NCBI GenBank assembly: GCA_010015655.1
Contig: ML976799.1
Span: forward strand, 1-64,000
DNA length: 64,000 nucleotides
DNA from: Bimuria novae-zelandiae CBS 107.79
Lineage: Eukaryota; Ascomycota; Dothideomycetes; Pleosporales; Didymosphaeriaceae
Direction: 5' to 3'
Made by a program: the position numbers and the translations under genes. Of this stretch, positions 11,892 to 23,310 are shown piece after piece. Each line of letters starts with the position of its first letter. The first letter of the stretch is position 1. The notes below the pieces were generated by a model, which ran no database searches, was not told the origin of the DNA, and was given only the letters and a program-made list of their open reading frames with translations.

Positions 11892-13730
11892 TCGTACCTT
11901 ACGGGCGAGCCAGTCACTTTTGCCAAAACTACACTAAACTTTATTCAACCCGTAATTCCTTAATGTAAGACCGCGAAAATCTCTTAAATAAAGTAGATAT
12001 ATAGCTTACTATTAAGGCTATAAAACGTAACGTAATACTATCCTTGCCGTGCACTATAAAGATCTATAATGTGCCTTAAAAAACTATAAGTAAATAACTT
12101 ACTAGGGCATCTTTATAATGCGATTATACGCCCAATTTAATAAACATAATAAGTACTAAAGAGATAGTAATTATTTAATATATATTAAACCTAGATAAGC
12201 CAATATATTCGCCCCAGCTTACTAATATAAAAAATATAGCTAACTCTTTACTCGCAGAGCGTAATTAATTACTTATTAATAAAAACTAGGCTGGCATGTT
12301 TATTAAGCATTACCTAAAGTTTATAGTTAAGTTTAATTAAAAGTACGACTATAAAAGAGCCCTCTGTAAAGTTTCTAAGGTAATCTAAGGCTGGTTCCGT
12401 CTAGTAAAGAATACCAAAGCCGGGTATGGCATCCTAGATAAAGACATACAACTTTAATAAGTCTAGGTTTATAATAGGCGTTATATTAATAGGTGCTATT
12501 ATTATAGGCTCTAAGCGTCGTGAGCGACTAAAGAAAATATAATAAAGTAATTAAAAGCAAACTAGTATTATTAAGAGTATTAACGTAATAGGATGGCTAT
12601 CCTGCCTTTTATTATTTTCTAATGTAAGTACCACCTCTTCGTCTAGTATAAGGAGCTAAGTATACTTAGTGACTAGATTATTAACGTCTTTAAAAATGGC
12701 TAGATAAATAATAAGCTTAGATTAAAGTAACTAAAGTACTTTCGTAAACATAAAAACAAGAGTACTATTAGTAATTAATAGCTATTTATTCTAAATGACT
12801 ATAAAAGTTATAACTTGGTTAATTTGTACTAATACTATAAAAAATACAAATTATCATTTTATATATGCCTCCGCATTCATCGCACCTGTTATAGCTACTT
12901 AATATAGGTTATTTTACCCCTTTAAAAAAGGTATATAGTTAATAAACTAAGCTACTAATGCGTAATAAGATTACTTATATTTTAAAACTTAAGTTTTTAT
13001 TGTGCTTTAAAGCAGCCTTTAACGCGTTAATTATAATAAGTAATATATAAAAAGGTTTTAAAGGCGCTAGGTTAGTTTCTTTTAATTTAAAGGCTATAAT
13101 ATTAAAGCGTAAAGTGCGCCTGTGTACTTTAATACTATTTATTATAAAAAGAGTACTTAGCAGTTTTAGACCCTAAACAACACCCTAGAATTTAGATTAT
13201 TACTAAAGCTAATTTAAGAAAAATTTAAACAATATAATAATAGCTCGCTAATATCTATAGATAATACTTTTAATTAGCTTACTAAAGGCGCGGAGAAAAT
13301 AGCGTATTTACTAGTATTAGTATATAACTAGGTTACTAAGCTTTAAGCTACTAATAAAGCCGCTACATGCCGTAAATTATATAAAAGGAAGCAAATATAC
13401 AAAGAGGGAACTCTTATAGTTGGTAAAAGAGTACGCTTAACTACTTTAAAAGAGTTTAACGCCTATAGCGATAAGAAGTGGGCAAGTAAGAACGCTCGCG
13501 TTAAAATAGGCACTTAGTCTTTAAGACCCTGCAGTACGTGTGGCGATGCAAGGCACAATACACGAACGTATAAAAATAATACGCAAGTTACATTAGAGTA
13601 ATTTAATATACTATAGCTTAGAGTATAACTTAGGTTTGTGTAGTAGTGTTGTAAAGTAGTTGTGGTGTTCGTGAGTCTTGGTAAAAGTGACCGGCTCGCT
13701 CGGGATGATCGGCTCGCCCGTAAAGTACGT
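11892..13730 (+). mobile_element. Fot1/pogo DNA transposon P1 with inverted terminal repeats
   Basis: About 1.84 kb, the usual size for Fot1-like elements. The left end reads CGTACCTTACGGGCGAGCC and the right end, reverse-complemented, CGTACTTTACGGGCGAGCC. A TCACTTTTxCCAA segment follows inside both. TA dinucleotides flank it (11890-11891 and 13731-13732), the standard pogo target. It encodes a plus-strand DDE_1 transposase remnant. Confidence 0.88.
12180..13560 (+). pseudogene. Fot1/pogo transposase of P1 (RIP-inactivated)
   Basis: The DDE_1 transposase catalyses cut-and-paste transposition in the nucleus. Visible in order: an N-terminal region with IANSLLAER (about 12235-12262), YDYKRALCK (about 12340-12365), NTKAKYGILD (about 12405-12435), a degraded catalytic segment where YNFDETGF reads YNFNKSRF (about 12470), and the diagnostic MPPHSSHLL..L (about 12868-12910). 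The C-terminal FKGARLVSF and PxTP-type region lies at 13050-13200. Frame changes plus TAA/TAG codons interrupt it. The Asp to Asn change at the first catalytic position would inactivate it even without the stops. Family membership is clear; the start codon is not determined. Confidence 0.85.
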
Positions 13731-13732
13731 TA

Positions 13733-14229
13733 TAATAAATGTATTAGCATATAAAAAATATAGATATTATTATTTTTATAAATTAACTAAAATATAAGTA
13801 AATAATAGTCCATATAGCTATTATGTATAAGTAGCTAGCGTACGCCTATTCTACGCTTTACTATATACTTAATAAAGTATTTTAGCTACTTTACTCTAAG
13901 CTTATTAGAAGTCTAGCTATTATTATTAATAGTAACAACATAGTCGCGTGATATATTATTATTCTTGTACTAGGTAGATAGGTAATACTAGCTAATAAAA
14001 ATAATAAAGGACAGAATTGCCTAGCCAGTAGTATCATTTTTATAAAGTACTATAACTTACTTATAATTACTTAATTATATTAATATAGCCTACCCCCTCT
14101 TTCTAAGCCTATAATAATAATCTAAGCTAATATTTTACCTCTTATAATGTTTATCTTATTAAAGTAATAAGTATTTTAATGATAAATACTATAGGTCACT
14201 TTAGTACGCACTATAAGATTAAACTAGGC
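13733..14229. other. Unassigned AT-rich stretch left of gypsy H
   Basis: Between P1 and the first recognisable RT codon of gypsy H. The RNase H and integrase expected here for H could not be recognised, so H is either truncated here or too degraded to read. No RNA gene is visible. Confidence 0.4.
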
Positions 14230-16195
14230 CCTAAATATTTCTAAAATCCTTAGCGTAGTCTTCGATAAACTGTTTATTAAATCCATAAAATTCAAAAAAT
14301 TCTTAGGCGTTTTTAACTATCTTTATTATTAGCTAGTTTATAACATATTTATTCGTATCTGGCGCGACTTTAATTCCCTCTATACTAATAATATATCTTA
14401 AGAATTGGTATTATTTTTCATGCTATTTACATTTTTTTAATTTAATTCTGAAGTGTGCTTCGTCTAATGCCTTTAACAATATTTATATATAAGAAATATA
14501 ATCTAATTCGTTATTAGAAAAGATAAGTAAATTATCTATATATGTAATAATAAATATATAAAATAATTATAGAGTATATTATTAAGCAGTGCTTAGAGTT
14601 TTTCTAGCGCGTTAATAAGTCTAAAAGGTATAACTATATATTTAAATGGTCTATAGCGAAACCTAAATGCTATTTTCTACTCGTTACCTTTTTTAATTTA
14701 TATATGGTAGTATCTATCTCGTAGGTCTATTATCGTAAAAATCTTAGCTCTCGAGGGTTAGTCTCTTAGCTCTAAAATATTTAGTAATAGGTACTAATTC
14801 TTAATTAGTATATTATTAAACTTGAGATAATTAACATATAGTTATAGTATTCTATCATTCTTTATAATAAACATAAAGGGGCTAGCTACTAATAGCTTAA
14901 ATAGTCGTATATAGTCCTTCTCAAGGTTTATCTTAATAAATTCCTTTTCTTACTAGAGTTCCTTTCTAGTCTTACTATATAGTAGTATAAACGGTGGCAT
15001 TTTCCCTTCTTCTAAGTCTATCGCGAGATTTTAAGGTTAATATTCTAAAAGATTAGTCATTCCTTCTTTTTTAGTAAATACATAATTCCATAGTTAGTAG
15101 TATTTTAGAATTTTATAGATTGTGCTATTTTCTATCTTCTTATGCTTTATAACTTAGTAGTTTTTGCTAGTACCTACTAATGGTACTTTATATTTATTAA
15201 CATTTTATTATAAGCCTAAGTTATTTATAGCTCTCTTATGTACTATTACACTTTATTAATATGTAAGTTTTACTTATAATATATATTTATAGCGTTTAAT
15301 AAATAGGGTTCGATTTTTTAAATTAATAATAGGATTATGCGTCTTTAACTTGACTATTCTTAGCACTATATTGTAACTAGCTTTTTTAAGGTTGTTAAGG
15401 GTAATTATCTTTTAGTCTCTATAGATCTTAATTATTATTTTAACCTTGTATTTAATTCGTGGCATGCTAAGTAGCAGGTATTTATTCGCAATATAGATAG
15501 CATAGGGTATAACTTTCTTACGCTCGTAGAGTCCTATTCTATTAACTATATTTTAGGATACGTAACTCTCTTATACTCTTAAATCTAGCATAGACTTTAT
15601 TCATATTTCTTTAAGCTATACTAGTACTTAATTAATATCTAACTATTTATAGTATTTAGTTCTTTAAAGGCGTACTCTTTCCTAAGCCTAGGCTTCAAAA
15701 AAATCTATTCTACGAGTAGTGTTATAAGTCTTAGTAGTTTTTATTTATTCTATATATACGTATTGTATTATTTTCTTATATAAATTACTTTACTAAACTC
15801 TCTTCCTTTTGCTTTATCTAAGCTTACTATCTCTCTATAGTAGTCCTTTAGTCTAAATCTAAAGAGTGCTTTATTCTACTCGTGTTTCTTATAGTTAGGA
15901 TAGAGGCATGTTTAGTATTCTCTAAATATATAGTTTTTATTAATTAACATTAATAGTACGTTATTTATAGCTCTATTTAAATACGAGAAGTAATTAGTTT
16001 CGCGTTTATCTTAAAGGTATACGTTATACTTTATAATTAAGTAGTTAAACTATTCCTATTAGTATTGTTATTTTTAGGTTAGAAAATATTTTATTTACTT
16101 TATTACGTAGTGCATAGTGTATTGGTCGTGTATATGATATCCGTATTAAAGGATACCATAAATAGAATTTTAATAGTCTAGATTATAATTAGTAT
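14230..16195 (-). pseudogene. gypsy H protease and reverse transcriptase
   Basis: On the minus strand, protease-like sequence near 15300-15540 aligns with that of element B (MPRIKYKVKIIIKIYRD near 15440). RT follows, with a DLRDRYYHIQIKKGNE segment (about 14700-14750), FRFRYRPFKYIVIPFRL (about 14640-14690) and the thumb motif FFEFYGFNKQFIEDYA (about 14260-14310). The catalytic YxDD box near 14520-14560 is too damaged to show both Asp residues. Many TAA/TAG stops interrupt it. This is a relic of a reverse transcriptase with no remaining coding capacity. Confidence 0.8.
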
Positions 16196-16455
16196 TGTCC
16201 GTACGCAGTACGGGTAGCTACCTAATACGATGTCTTAAGACAGGTGACAATGGTTATGTAATACCGCACAGGCAAAGGCACAGACCATAGTCACCGTGCG
16301 CGAGCATCAATCCTTATAACCCCCTTTCCTTCGTACGTAGAATAGACAGACAAGACTTGAATACCAGACCCTTTTCTCACCCGTACCATCGTACAACTTT
16401 CTAGCCGTATCATATCGCGATATGCTTGGCTTAGTATAGCCCATTCAACAAGTAT
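16191..16455. mobile_element. Solo LTR insertion (family I) with target duplication AGTAT
   Basis: A 255-bp GC-normal block (16196-16450) runs TGTCCGTACG to CCATTCAACA and is flanked by AGTAT at 16191-16195 and 16451-16455. It interrupts gypsy H between gag and protease. It carries no coding sequence. The perfect duplication and TG...CA ends make a solo LTR the simplest reading. I see no second copy in the window. Confidence 0.85.
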
Positions 16456-17838
16456 ATAATTATTTTCTTTTATAATGTATGTCTTGCGTAGGCCGTAATA
16501 CTTATATTTATAGTTTATAATTCTCGCGCTGCCTTACTAATTAGTTTCATTTATTTTAGTAGATATATAATATATTTAGTTTTTATGACTAAGTATCAAA
16601 ATTCTGCTTCTCTATGTTATTACATCTTTAGAAAGTTTAAGATGTTTAATTATTTAACTTCCTCTAGAGGTATTCGTGCCCTTAAGTGTAGTATAGAAGA
16701 TTATTATATTAGTTAGTTTTTAATTTAAACCTTTATTACCGGCATCCTTACATATACGAAAGTCTAGTAATTCTAATTACTTTAAATCTTTATTTAAGAT
16801 ATTTGATTACTTAATAAAAAATATTACCTACTATTCGTTATCGTTCGCGTCCACGTTATTAACAGTTAGTACGTTTAACTATCTAATAACCTTATTCTTA
16901 GGTCTATAGTTTCTGACTATATAGCCTAGTTTGCTACATGTAAAACAGGTACGTGTCTTAGTCTTTTAGCAAGTAAGTTCTATTTAATAGTTATATATAT
17001 AGTTATTATTAGACTCTTAAGGGCCTGGAATCTCCCCTATTTCCTTTTTTTAAATTATTAAATTAGGTTCTTTTTATTAGCTAGTTACTATAGGAGTTAC
17101 GTTGCTATTATTAAGATACCTTTAGTAATTTAAAAACTTTAGGTGTAGGTTTTCTAAAGCTAGTATTTCTTAGATTTCTACGAAACTCTGTTTATAGCAT
17201 AAACTATTTTCTATTAATCCTAATTAATTCCGTATATAGTGTATTAATGGTTTTAGTTTTTATACTATTATATAGCAGTTTTCTCGTACCTTATGCTTAA
17301 GTCCTTACCTATATATAAATTTTAAGGGATTTCAAGTTCTACTTAAACTATATACGGTATTTATAGAACGTACCTACATATTTAATTATAGATTATTATT
17401 ACTTAATTATTTAGATACCTTATTTAGCTATAGCGATTTTATTAACGATTCTAAATAGTTATTTAAGATACTTTTTGAAGTTAGGATAGTTCTTAATAAT
17501 ATTAACTACGTTAGAATGGCCATTTATATAGTCTTTGTGTTAGAGTTTATAGTCCATGTCTATCTATTAAACCAGGTATAGGTGGATCTACTCTTTAGCT
17601 AGTCATTATCTATATTACTATAAAAATAACTTTCTTACTATCTTTAAGGTTATTGTCCTAGTTAAAGAAGTATAAGTCTAACTATAGTAGTTATATATTA
17701 AGGAACTTATAGTTACTTATATATAAATTAGGTTTATACACCTTATTCTTACTATGCTTTATTAGTAAGATGCTAGTACTATTAGAAGTTATAAAAGAGG
17801 TAGGGATCCTCGTAGTACTTATATTAAGGACGTTTAAC
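16456..17838 (-). pseudogene. gypsy H gag with degraded zinc knuckle
   Basis: A minus-strand frame beginning at an ATG at about 17839, directly after the 5' LTR end. Residues such as KVYKPNLYISNYKFLNIQLL match the equivalent region of B gag (AKPNLFYGDYKYTELQILQL). The zinc knuckle at about 16900-16960 reads TCFTCSKLGYIVRNY: the metal-binding His is Tyr and the last Cys is Tyr, while element B still has CFTCGKLGHIARNC. Both changes are the C:G to T:A kind. RNA packaging function is lost. Confidence 0.82.
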
Positions 17839-17839
17839 A

Positions 17840-18068
17840 TATTAAGTCTCTGAGGGATAACTAGCCCTTATAGGCTAAGGTTAGTCCTTAGACAAGAGTA
17901 CTAATAAAGTAAGAAAGATATTATTAATAGCTTATATATATTAATAAAATATTAGTATTAAAAGTAATACGTAGTTGTAAATAAATTAATAATGCTTAAG
18001 TATAATTTCAACAATAGATTAATAAACGAGGCTAAACACGAAGATGGAAGGTCTATCTTCGACATTCC
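17840..18068 (-). repeat. Partial 5' LTR of gypsy H, cut by transposon V
   Basis: On the minus strand this aligns with the second half of the B LTRs (GTGTTTAGCCTCGTTTATTA against GTGTTTAACCTGTTTATTAA) and ends CTTAATA just before gag, where B has CTTAACA. The alignment runs to the insertion point of transposon V at 18069-18070. A short continuation may follow V at 20330-20390. Confidence 0.7.
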
Positions 18069-18070
18069 TA

Positions 18071-20327
18071 TCCCCCGTCTGGCCAAAATCTACCGCACAC
18101 GTGCCACATAGAAATGGCCAATCGGAGCTTTGCTCCGACTTCTAACGAACACCAAAGGAGATTAGATTTATATATAAATCTCTATGGAGACTTAATTTCT
18201 TATAGGTTTTTTAATAAAACTATTTAATGATTAAGCTTTAAGAGGTGTCTTTTAATATAATTATTTAACAGTGCTATAAGTACTTTTACTAGCACATAGG
18301 ACGCTCCTCTAGCCTATATAATGGTAGCCTACACGCCCTATAGCCAAAACTGCTACGCGGAATACGTGGAGGAGCTTTACAATTACCAGAAGTAGTCCTA
18401 AGAGGCTGCCGTGAGGGTCCTAAGTTGTGTACTTTACGCCCAGACGTCGCACAAGATACACAGGTCTTTCCCTCTCCAAATTGCTTTATAGACGTGTGGG
18501 AGCTGCCAGCGTCGCTGGAGATATTATCTACGTGCTAACGTTTATTACTACCCTTGCAAAGTCGGCCTCCGCGCTTAAAAAGCTACTTAATTCAAGTATA
18601 TAGGAAGATTTTATAACCCGCCCTTTTTATAAATAGCTAAGACGAGTATAATAATAGCCTATAAGCGTTGTTTAGAGCTAAATTAAGTAAGAAGTAGAGC
18701 AAAAAATACTAAGTATACTATTTAGCCTGCTAAATAAAGTAGTAGCTTTTATATTAATTAAATTAATTAACCTCGATTTTATAGATATTGTAATTATATA
18801 TTATTATTAATATTCTTAGTAACTTAGTAGCGTTATTATTAAAGACATATATAAAGATCTTCTTATTATTTAATACTATTTTAGAGCGTCGACGGAGCTT
18901 CTCGACGTCCTAAGTAGCTATATAAAAGTTAACACTATACTAAGAGATAACGTTAATACTCACGATTTATAATTATACTAGGGAAAAGCACGATCCATTT
19001 ATTTCTTTAAGTTTTCTTTAGTACTTTCTTTTATACTAATAGCGCCTAGCGTATCTCTCCCTACTTTAAGGACTACTAAACGTATGTTTTTAGCTATGTA
19101 AAATTACTATTAAAGCGTTCTTTAGATAACCTTTTACGGTAATAGGTGTGTTACTTATTTATAGTTCTACCTTTATAGCCTACTTAAAGATTTTTATTAT
19201 TATTATTTTTATTATCTTAATAGTTCTGGCGAAGCTAACGCCTTTACATCTAAAATATTTAAGTATAAATATTATATTAAAAAGGTTATTATCTTAAATA
19301 ATATAATAGCTAGCTAGAAAAAGCCTTTCTCTGGTATTGTCCATAGTAAGTATAAGAGTAATAGGCATTAGCTTTATTTAAGTTAAAATTCTACTAGTAG
19401 CGTTAGTATTAATAATTTTAATTAAATTAACAGGTTCTCTACTACAGGCATAAAACAGCTAGTTAAGTATTACTTTATTATTCATTAAACGCTAGATTTT
19501 ATAGCCCTTAAGTATAGGCTTTATCTTAATTAATACTTTTTCTAACGAGTGTTTAGTAAATCTCGTAATTATCTTATTAACGTAAAGGTACTTACTAGGT
19601 ATCTATTACAATAGCAAGCGCTTACAGAGTAGCTAAGAGAAATCTTAAACATAGCTAAATAGGAAGTAAAAGCTCTACTCTTCCTTAGTATAATATAAGT
19701 ATTAATCTAGCTACTGCTAGCGTTGGCGGGATATAAAGTTATTAATTATATATATAGAAGCGTTCTAGTAGCCTTTCTTTTAGTACTCTACTAATAAGGA
19801 CTCCTAGTAGACGCCTATATAAATAATAGTTACAAAGTACGTATATAGCTCCATTAGAGATATTAGTTTCTAGCTATAATAGCTACTAGGCGTCGCTACG
19901 CGGAGCGCCTTAGTATACTAATGTATATAGTATACTATATAGTCTATAACGTTAGCGGTGAAGTATAAATTAAATAAGGTAACTAAATTATTATAATTAA
20001 TATTTTTTAGGTAAGTTAGTCTTTTTAAAAATATATATATTATTAATATTAAGAGGGTTTTAATTTGACAGTAGATTTACTAGGAAATTAGGCCTTTTAG
20101 CTTTAGATTTACTATATTTTATATATTTTATAAAGTTAAGATTATTGCTAAGTAGGCTAGTAGCTTTTAGCATGTTTACAAGTAGAGGCAATTTTAAAAA
20201 AGGCGTATTTTAGCTAGTAAATAGAAATTGCTAACATTATAATACAGATTTAGTGTTTACTTGGCAGCTGTCCTGATTGGCCATTTCCATGTGGCCCGTG
20301 TGCGGCAGATTTTGGCCATGCGGGGGA
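18071..20327 (+). mobile_element. DNA transposon V with 53-bp terminal inverted repeats, superfamily unassigned
   Basis: The left repeat (18071-18123) and right repeat (20275-20327) are inverted copies starting TCCCCCG, with GGCCAAAATCT and GAAATGGCCAATC in common and about 5 mismatches. TA flanks both sides (18069-18070, 20328-20329). The ends are GC-rich and scarcely RIPped, while the interior is heavily mutated. A perfect 7-bp stem hairpin (TCGGAGC-TTT-GCTCCGA, 18122-18138) lies just inside the left repeat. The element interrupts the 5' LTR of gypsy H. TA flanks suggest an IS630/Tc1/mariner-like target, but the interior does not show a DDE motif I recognise. Confidence 0.75.
18319..19700 (+). 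pseudogene. Unrecognised protein remnant inside transposon V
   Basis: A plus-strand frame starts MVAYTPYSQNCYAEYVEELY at 18319. It continues with only TAG/TAA breaks to about 18600 and includes a cysteine pair, CGSCQRRWRYYL (about 18500-18535), with a further PCKVG about 15 residues on; this could be a metal-binding domain. Another open stretch at about 19260-19680 contains FSGIVHSKYKSNRH, LVKYYFIIH and EILNIAKQEVKALL and probably belongs to the same gene. I do not recognise the family. By position between inverted repeats it is the candidate transposase, but that is inference. Confidence 0.5.
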
Positions 20328-20329
20328 TA

Positions 20330-20451
20330 CGAAGGAGCTCGTTTTTTTATTCTATCTTAGCACGCACCACACCTGGCTATTATTATTATTTTAATAATAA
20401 ACTTCTCCCCCTTATATCTACACCCATAACGCGTTAATATACTTAAAAAAA
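20330..20451. other. Junction between transposon V and Tc1 element U
   Basis: Non-coding. It begins TACGAAGGAGCTCG, which with the sequence left of V (GACATTCCTA) may restore a few bases of the interrupted gypsy H LTR, and runs into AT-rich sequence upstream of the U transposase. The terminal repeat of U was not identified. Confidence 0.35.
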
Positions 20452-21816
20452 TACCTATTTCTCGTCGCAAGCCTTATAAATATAAAGTCTATAAACCTTA
20501 GTAAAAAAGAAACAGCTAGACGCGAACTTACTATTATAAAGAAAACTTTAATAGTTAGCGTGTTAGTGCTTAGTACAGTAACTACTAAAGAAGTTACTAA
20601 ATATCTTAATCTGCTAGTCTACTACGACACTATTATAAAGCTCGTAAAGCGGATATTAGAGAAAGCAGATTAAGAAGGCCTTAATATTACAGATTTATCT
20701 CTATATAATAACTCTATAGGGTGCGGTGAAAAGTAGTTACTTAATAATACGCAGAAAAAGCGCGTTATTAAAATTATTACCTAGGACTACGCGCACCGCG
20801 AGAAAGACCCTTAATAAGTAATAAAAAATAGAAATTTTAATAAGCTACCTCTTATAAGCGTCTCTACGTTTAAAAATATAATATATAAAGCTAGGTATAC
20901 GGGCCAAAAGCTAGGATAAAAGCCGCTATTGACTAATAATAAAATATAAGATTACTATAAGTAGGCGCTTACGCATAACCTTAATAAATTTATATATAAT
21001 AATAGCCTAAGATTTAACTTTAGGTAATATGTATTTATAAATAAAATAGTAGCTTAAATAAGGGAGTAACGTGGCATGCGGAGGGCGTAGTTTCTGCTAA
21101 AAGAAAAATATAATATTAATGTTAAATATAACCGCGTATAAAAATACTATAAGCTTTAATTTTACGGCGCATTTACCTACGATTATAAGCGACCTTGCCA
21201 CATATATAGACATGAGAAACAGGAGGAAAAGGAGGCTGCAGAGGTTGTCCTTGTCCATGAGAATATAGAGCGCCGGAAATAGGCTACGTCTGCGCAGCAT
21301 CGCGCGCGCGCAGCTCTCCAAGAAATCAACGCCAACAACAGAAACTTACGCTCGCGCAAGAAGCAATATACAAAGAAGGATGACTATACTCGGGGACAGC
21401 GTTAGCAAGGGGGGATAGATGGATATCGCTATCGTGAAAAGGCACTTAAGAAAGTGGTGCTATAGCTTAAGGACCTCTAAAAACAAGTTAATAAAATTGT
21501 ATTACTTAAGAATAGAGCTCTTGCTTATACCTCTCGTATTATAAAGAATTATCTTACTATATATAAAATAGAGAGATTATTTTAAGCAGGGTACTTACTA
21601 GATATTAGTATGTTAGAGCATGCATAGCTACGGATTCAGTAGTATATTACTAAGGAGATGCTATAATCTACATATAAGGATAAATACTAACGTTAATAAG
21701 AATAATAATAACAAAATCTGCCTATTAAATAGATTAATAAGTAAATTAATTTTATTTTTAAAATTATATGGCGCATTATCGCATATAGCGGGAATAATAA
21801 CTTCTATAATAGCTAA
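20452..21816 (+). pseudogene. Tc1/mariner-type transposase U (RIP-inactivated)
   Basis: One plus-strand frame of about 455 codons, interrupted only by TAA/TAG. It has a helix-turn-helix region (about 20560-20760), then RVIKIITxDYAHREKDP (20755-20810), the first catalytic segment FINKIVAQIREQRGMRRA near 21035-21085 (family form FTDE) and FYGAFTYDYKRPCHIY (21155-21200). The second is IVLLKNRALAYTS (21495-21535; family form LLEDGAPAH) and the third AGYLLDISMLEHA (21590-21630; SPDxNxxE). Three catalytic acids are altered as RIP would do, so the enzyme is dead. The TAA at 21814 follows NNFYNS. The N-terminal start is uncertain because the obvious start has lost its ATG. Confidence 0.85.
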
Positions 21817-21825
21817 GACCCCCTA

Positions 21826-23310
21826 GCGAGCCTGAACACTAAAAAAAGTCTATATAACGTGGTTTATTAGCACTTTGATTATATTAGCACTTAAATTACT
21901 TTTCCCTACTATCGCACCTCCTAACTTTAATTACTTAACTACAACGCTTTAATAACTTAACCTAGCTTGTCTATAGACTTATTAGATATCTTTATATTAG
22001 CCTAGAACGTTTATATATTATGTCTAGTTTCTCCGCAGTTGCCACATCGTCGTGAAGTTAGCTAACCTAATCCTCCACTATCGCCCTAAAAGCACCTATC
22101 TGCCTTTGCCACAGCCTCCGCCTCTTTCTAAGCTACTATATCCTGCCTATCCTCTACACTAAGTGCTTCTCCTTACTAGAGACGTTTCTTTTTTGCCCTT
22201 TAACGCTTGCTTAGTGCCTTATTTACCTTCTAAAGGATCTTAGTTATTAAAGTTAAGAGGGTAACTATATACGCTAATAGCTTTATACGTTTAACTATTT
22301 AACTAACTATATTAAAAATTATAGTAGGCGAGGTTCCTTAATAATTAGTAATTTTTAACTTTATATAGTTAGTCTATAAGAGAGCTTTTGTAGGATTACG
22401 CGGCGTCTAAAAGACCTAAGGGTTAGTATTTACTAAAGGTGTTCTCGGGGGTGTAAGCATTTATAACTTAATATCTAGCTTTAATAAGACTACTTAAAAA
22501 TTATAGGGAATTAAACTAGCCCTGTAGAACCTAGCTATAATGTTTTCTACTATTATAGTTTTAATATAGGTGTTGTGGAAGGCTAAGAAGAACTTAACTT
22601 TAGTAATATAATTAATATAGGATTTAATAAATATATTAATCTTATAATCGTAAAAGCGCTTTAAGGCACTAAAATATCTAACGTTAAGTAGCTAGATTAA
22701 TTAAGACAAGTACAGAGGGAGATTAATAGTTATAATATTATAAGCTTTATAATAAGCTTTTAATTTAGCTAGCCTATAGCTCTCGTGCCTGTCTGGCACT
22801 AATAATTAATAAAGGCCTTTTATTAAACTTCTAGTATACTTATTAAAATATTTAATCTATTCTAAGCTAGTCTTATTATTTATCTACTTATGTTCTATAG
22901 GTTTAATTACCTAAGAGCTTAGTAGATCGCCCTTAGTATACTAATTAGCAAGGTAGTATAAGCCTTAAATAACTAAAAATAGAAAGATATTACGACTCTC
23001 CTTATTAACGCAAGTAATTACTATAGCTTGTTTTTAGTTACTTAGCTACACTTTTTTACTTTTACCCTTTTAATTAGACTAAGTTATAACTATATAGCCG
23101 CAGATAATGCCTATTATAAAGCCTGTTTTGTTAAAGTTTCATGTGTCGCTACCTTGTATGCCATACTTGGCTTTTATGTTTGTCACAAGCTAGAACCAGT
23201 CTTCGATAAGCTTCGGGTCTTCGCATAGGGCCCTCTGGAAGTCGTAGGAACGTAAAAAATGCGTCTTTAGCTCTGGTGTGCGTTTCACGAAGCGCTGCGC
23301 CCAGAGCTTA
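21826..23310 (-). pseudogene. Fot1/pogo transposase P2, C-terminal half
   Basis: The minus-strand frame begins at the TA junction (23309-23310) with KLWAQRFVKRTPELKTHF, the DNA-binding region of fungal pogo transposases. It continues ALCEDPKLIEDWF, then NFNKTGFIIG (about 23110-23140; family NFDETGF), a LLNVRYFSALKRFY segment (about 22670-22710) and the C-terminal LIPYNFxVVLLKLDIKL and TPPRTPL region (about 22440-22530). The N-terminal half is not at the right-hand side here; Tc1 element T takes its place. The left end near 21826 reads GCGAGCCTGAACACTA, a likely terminal repeat also seen at P3. Asp to Asn and Glu to Lys changes hit the first catalytic motif. Confidence 0.82.

Larger units (their letters stand above)
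14230..18068 (-). mobile_element. Ty3/gypsy element H, B family, 5' two-thirds preserved
   Basis: Minus strand, with a partial 5' LTR (17840-18068), gag (16451-17838), then protease and RT (14230-16195). A 255-bp solo LTR is inserted at 16196. It is the same lineage as element B. The zinc-knuckle region, the protease region (KVIPYAIYIANKYL against KEDAYIIYIANRHL in B) and the LTR 3' part all align, with H carrying many more RIP-type changes. Integrase and the 3' LTR were not found to the left. Confidence 0.82.

Noticed and set aside
21097..21321. Hydrophobic minus-strand ORF that looks like a small membrane protein
   Set aside because: Antisense to the Tc1 transposase U; the hydrophobicity comes from AT-rich codons.
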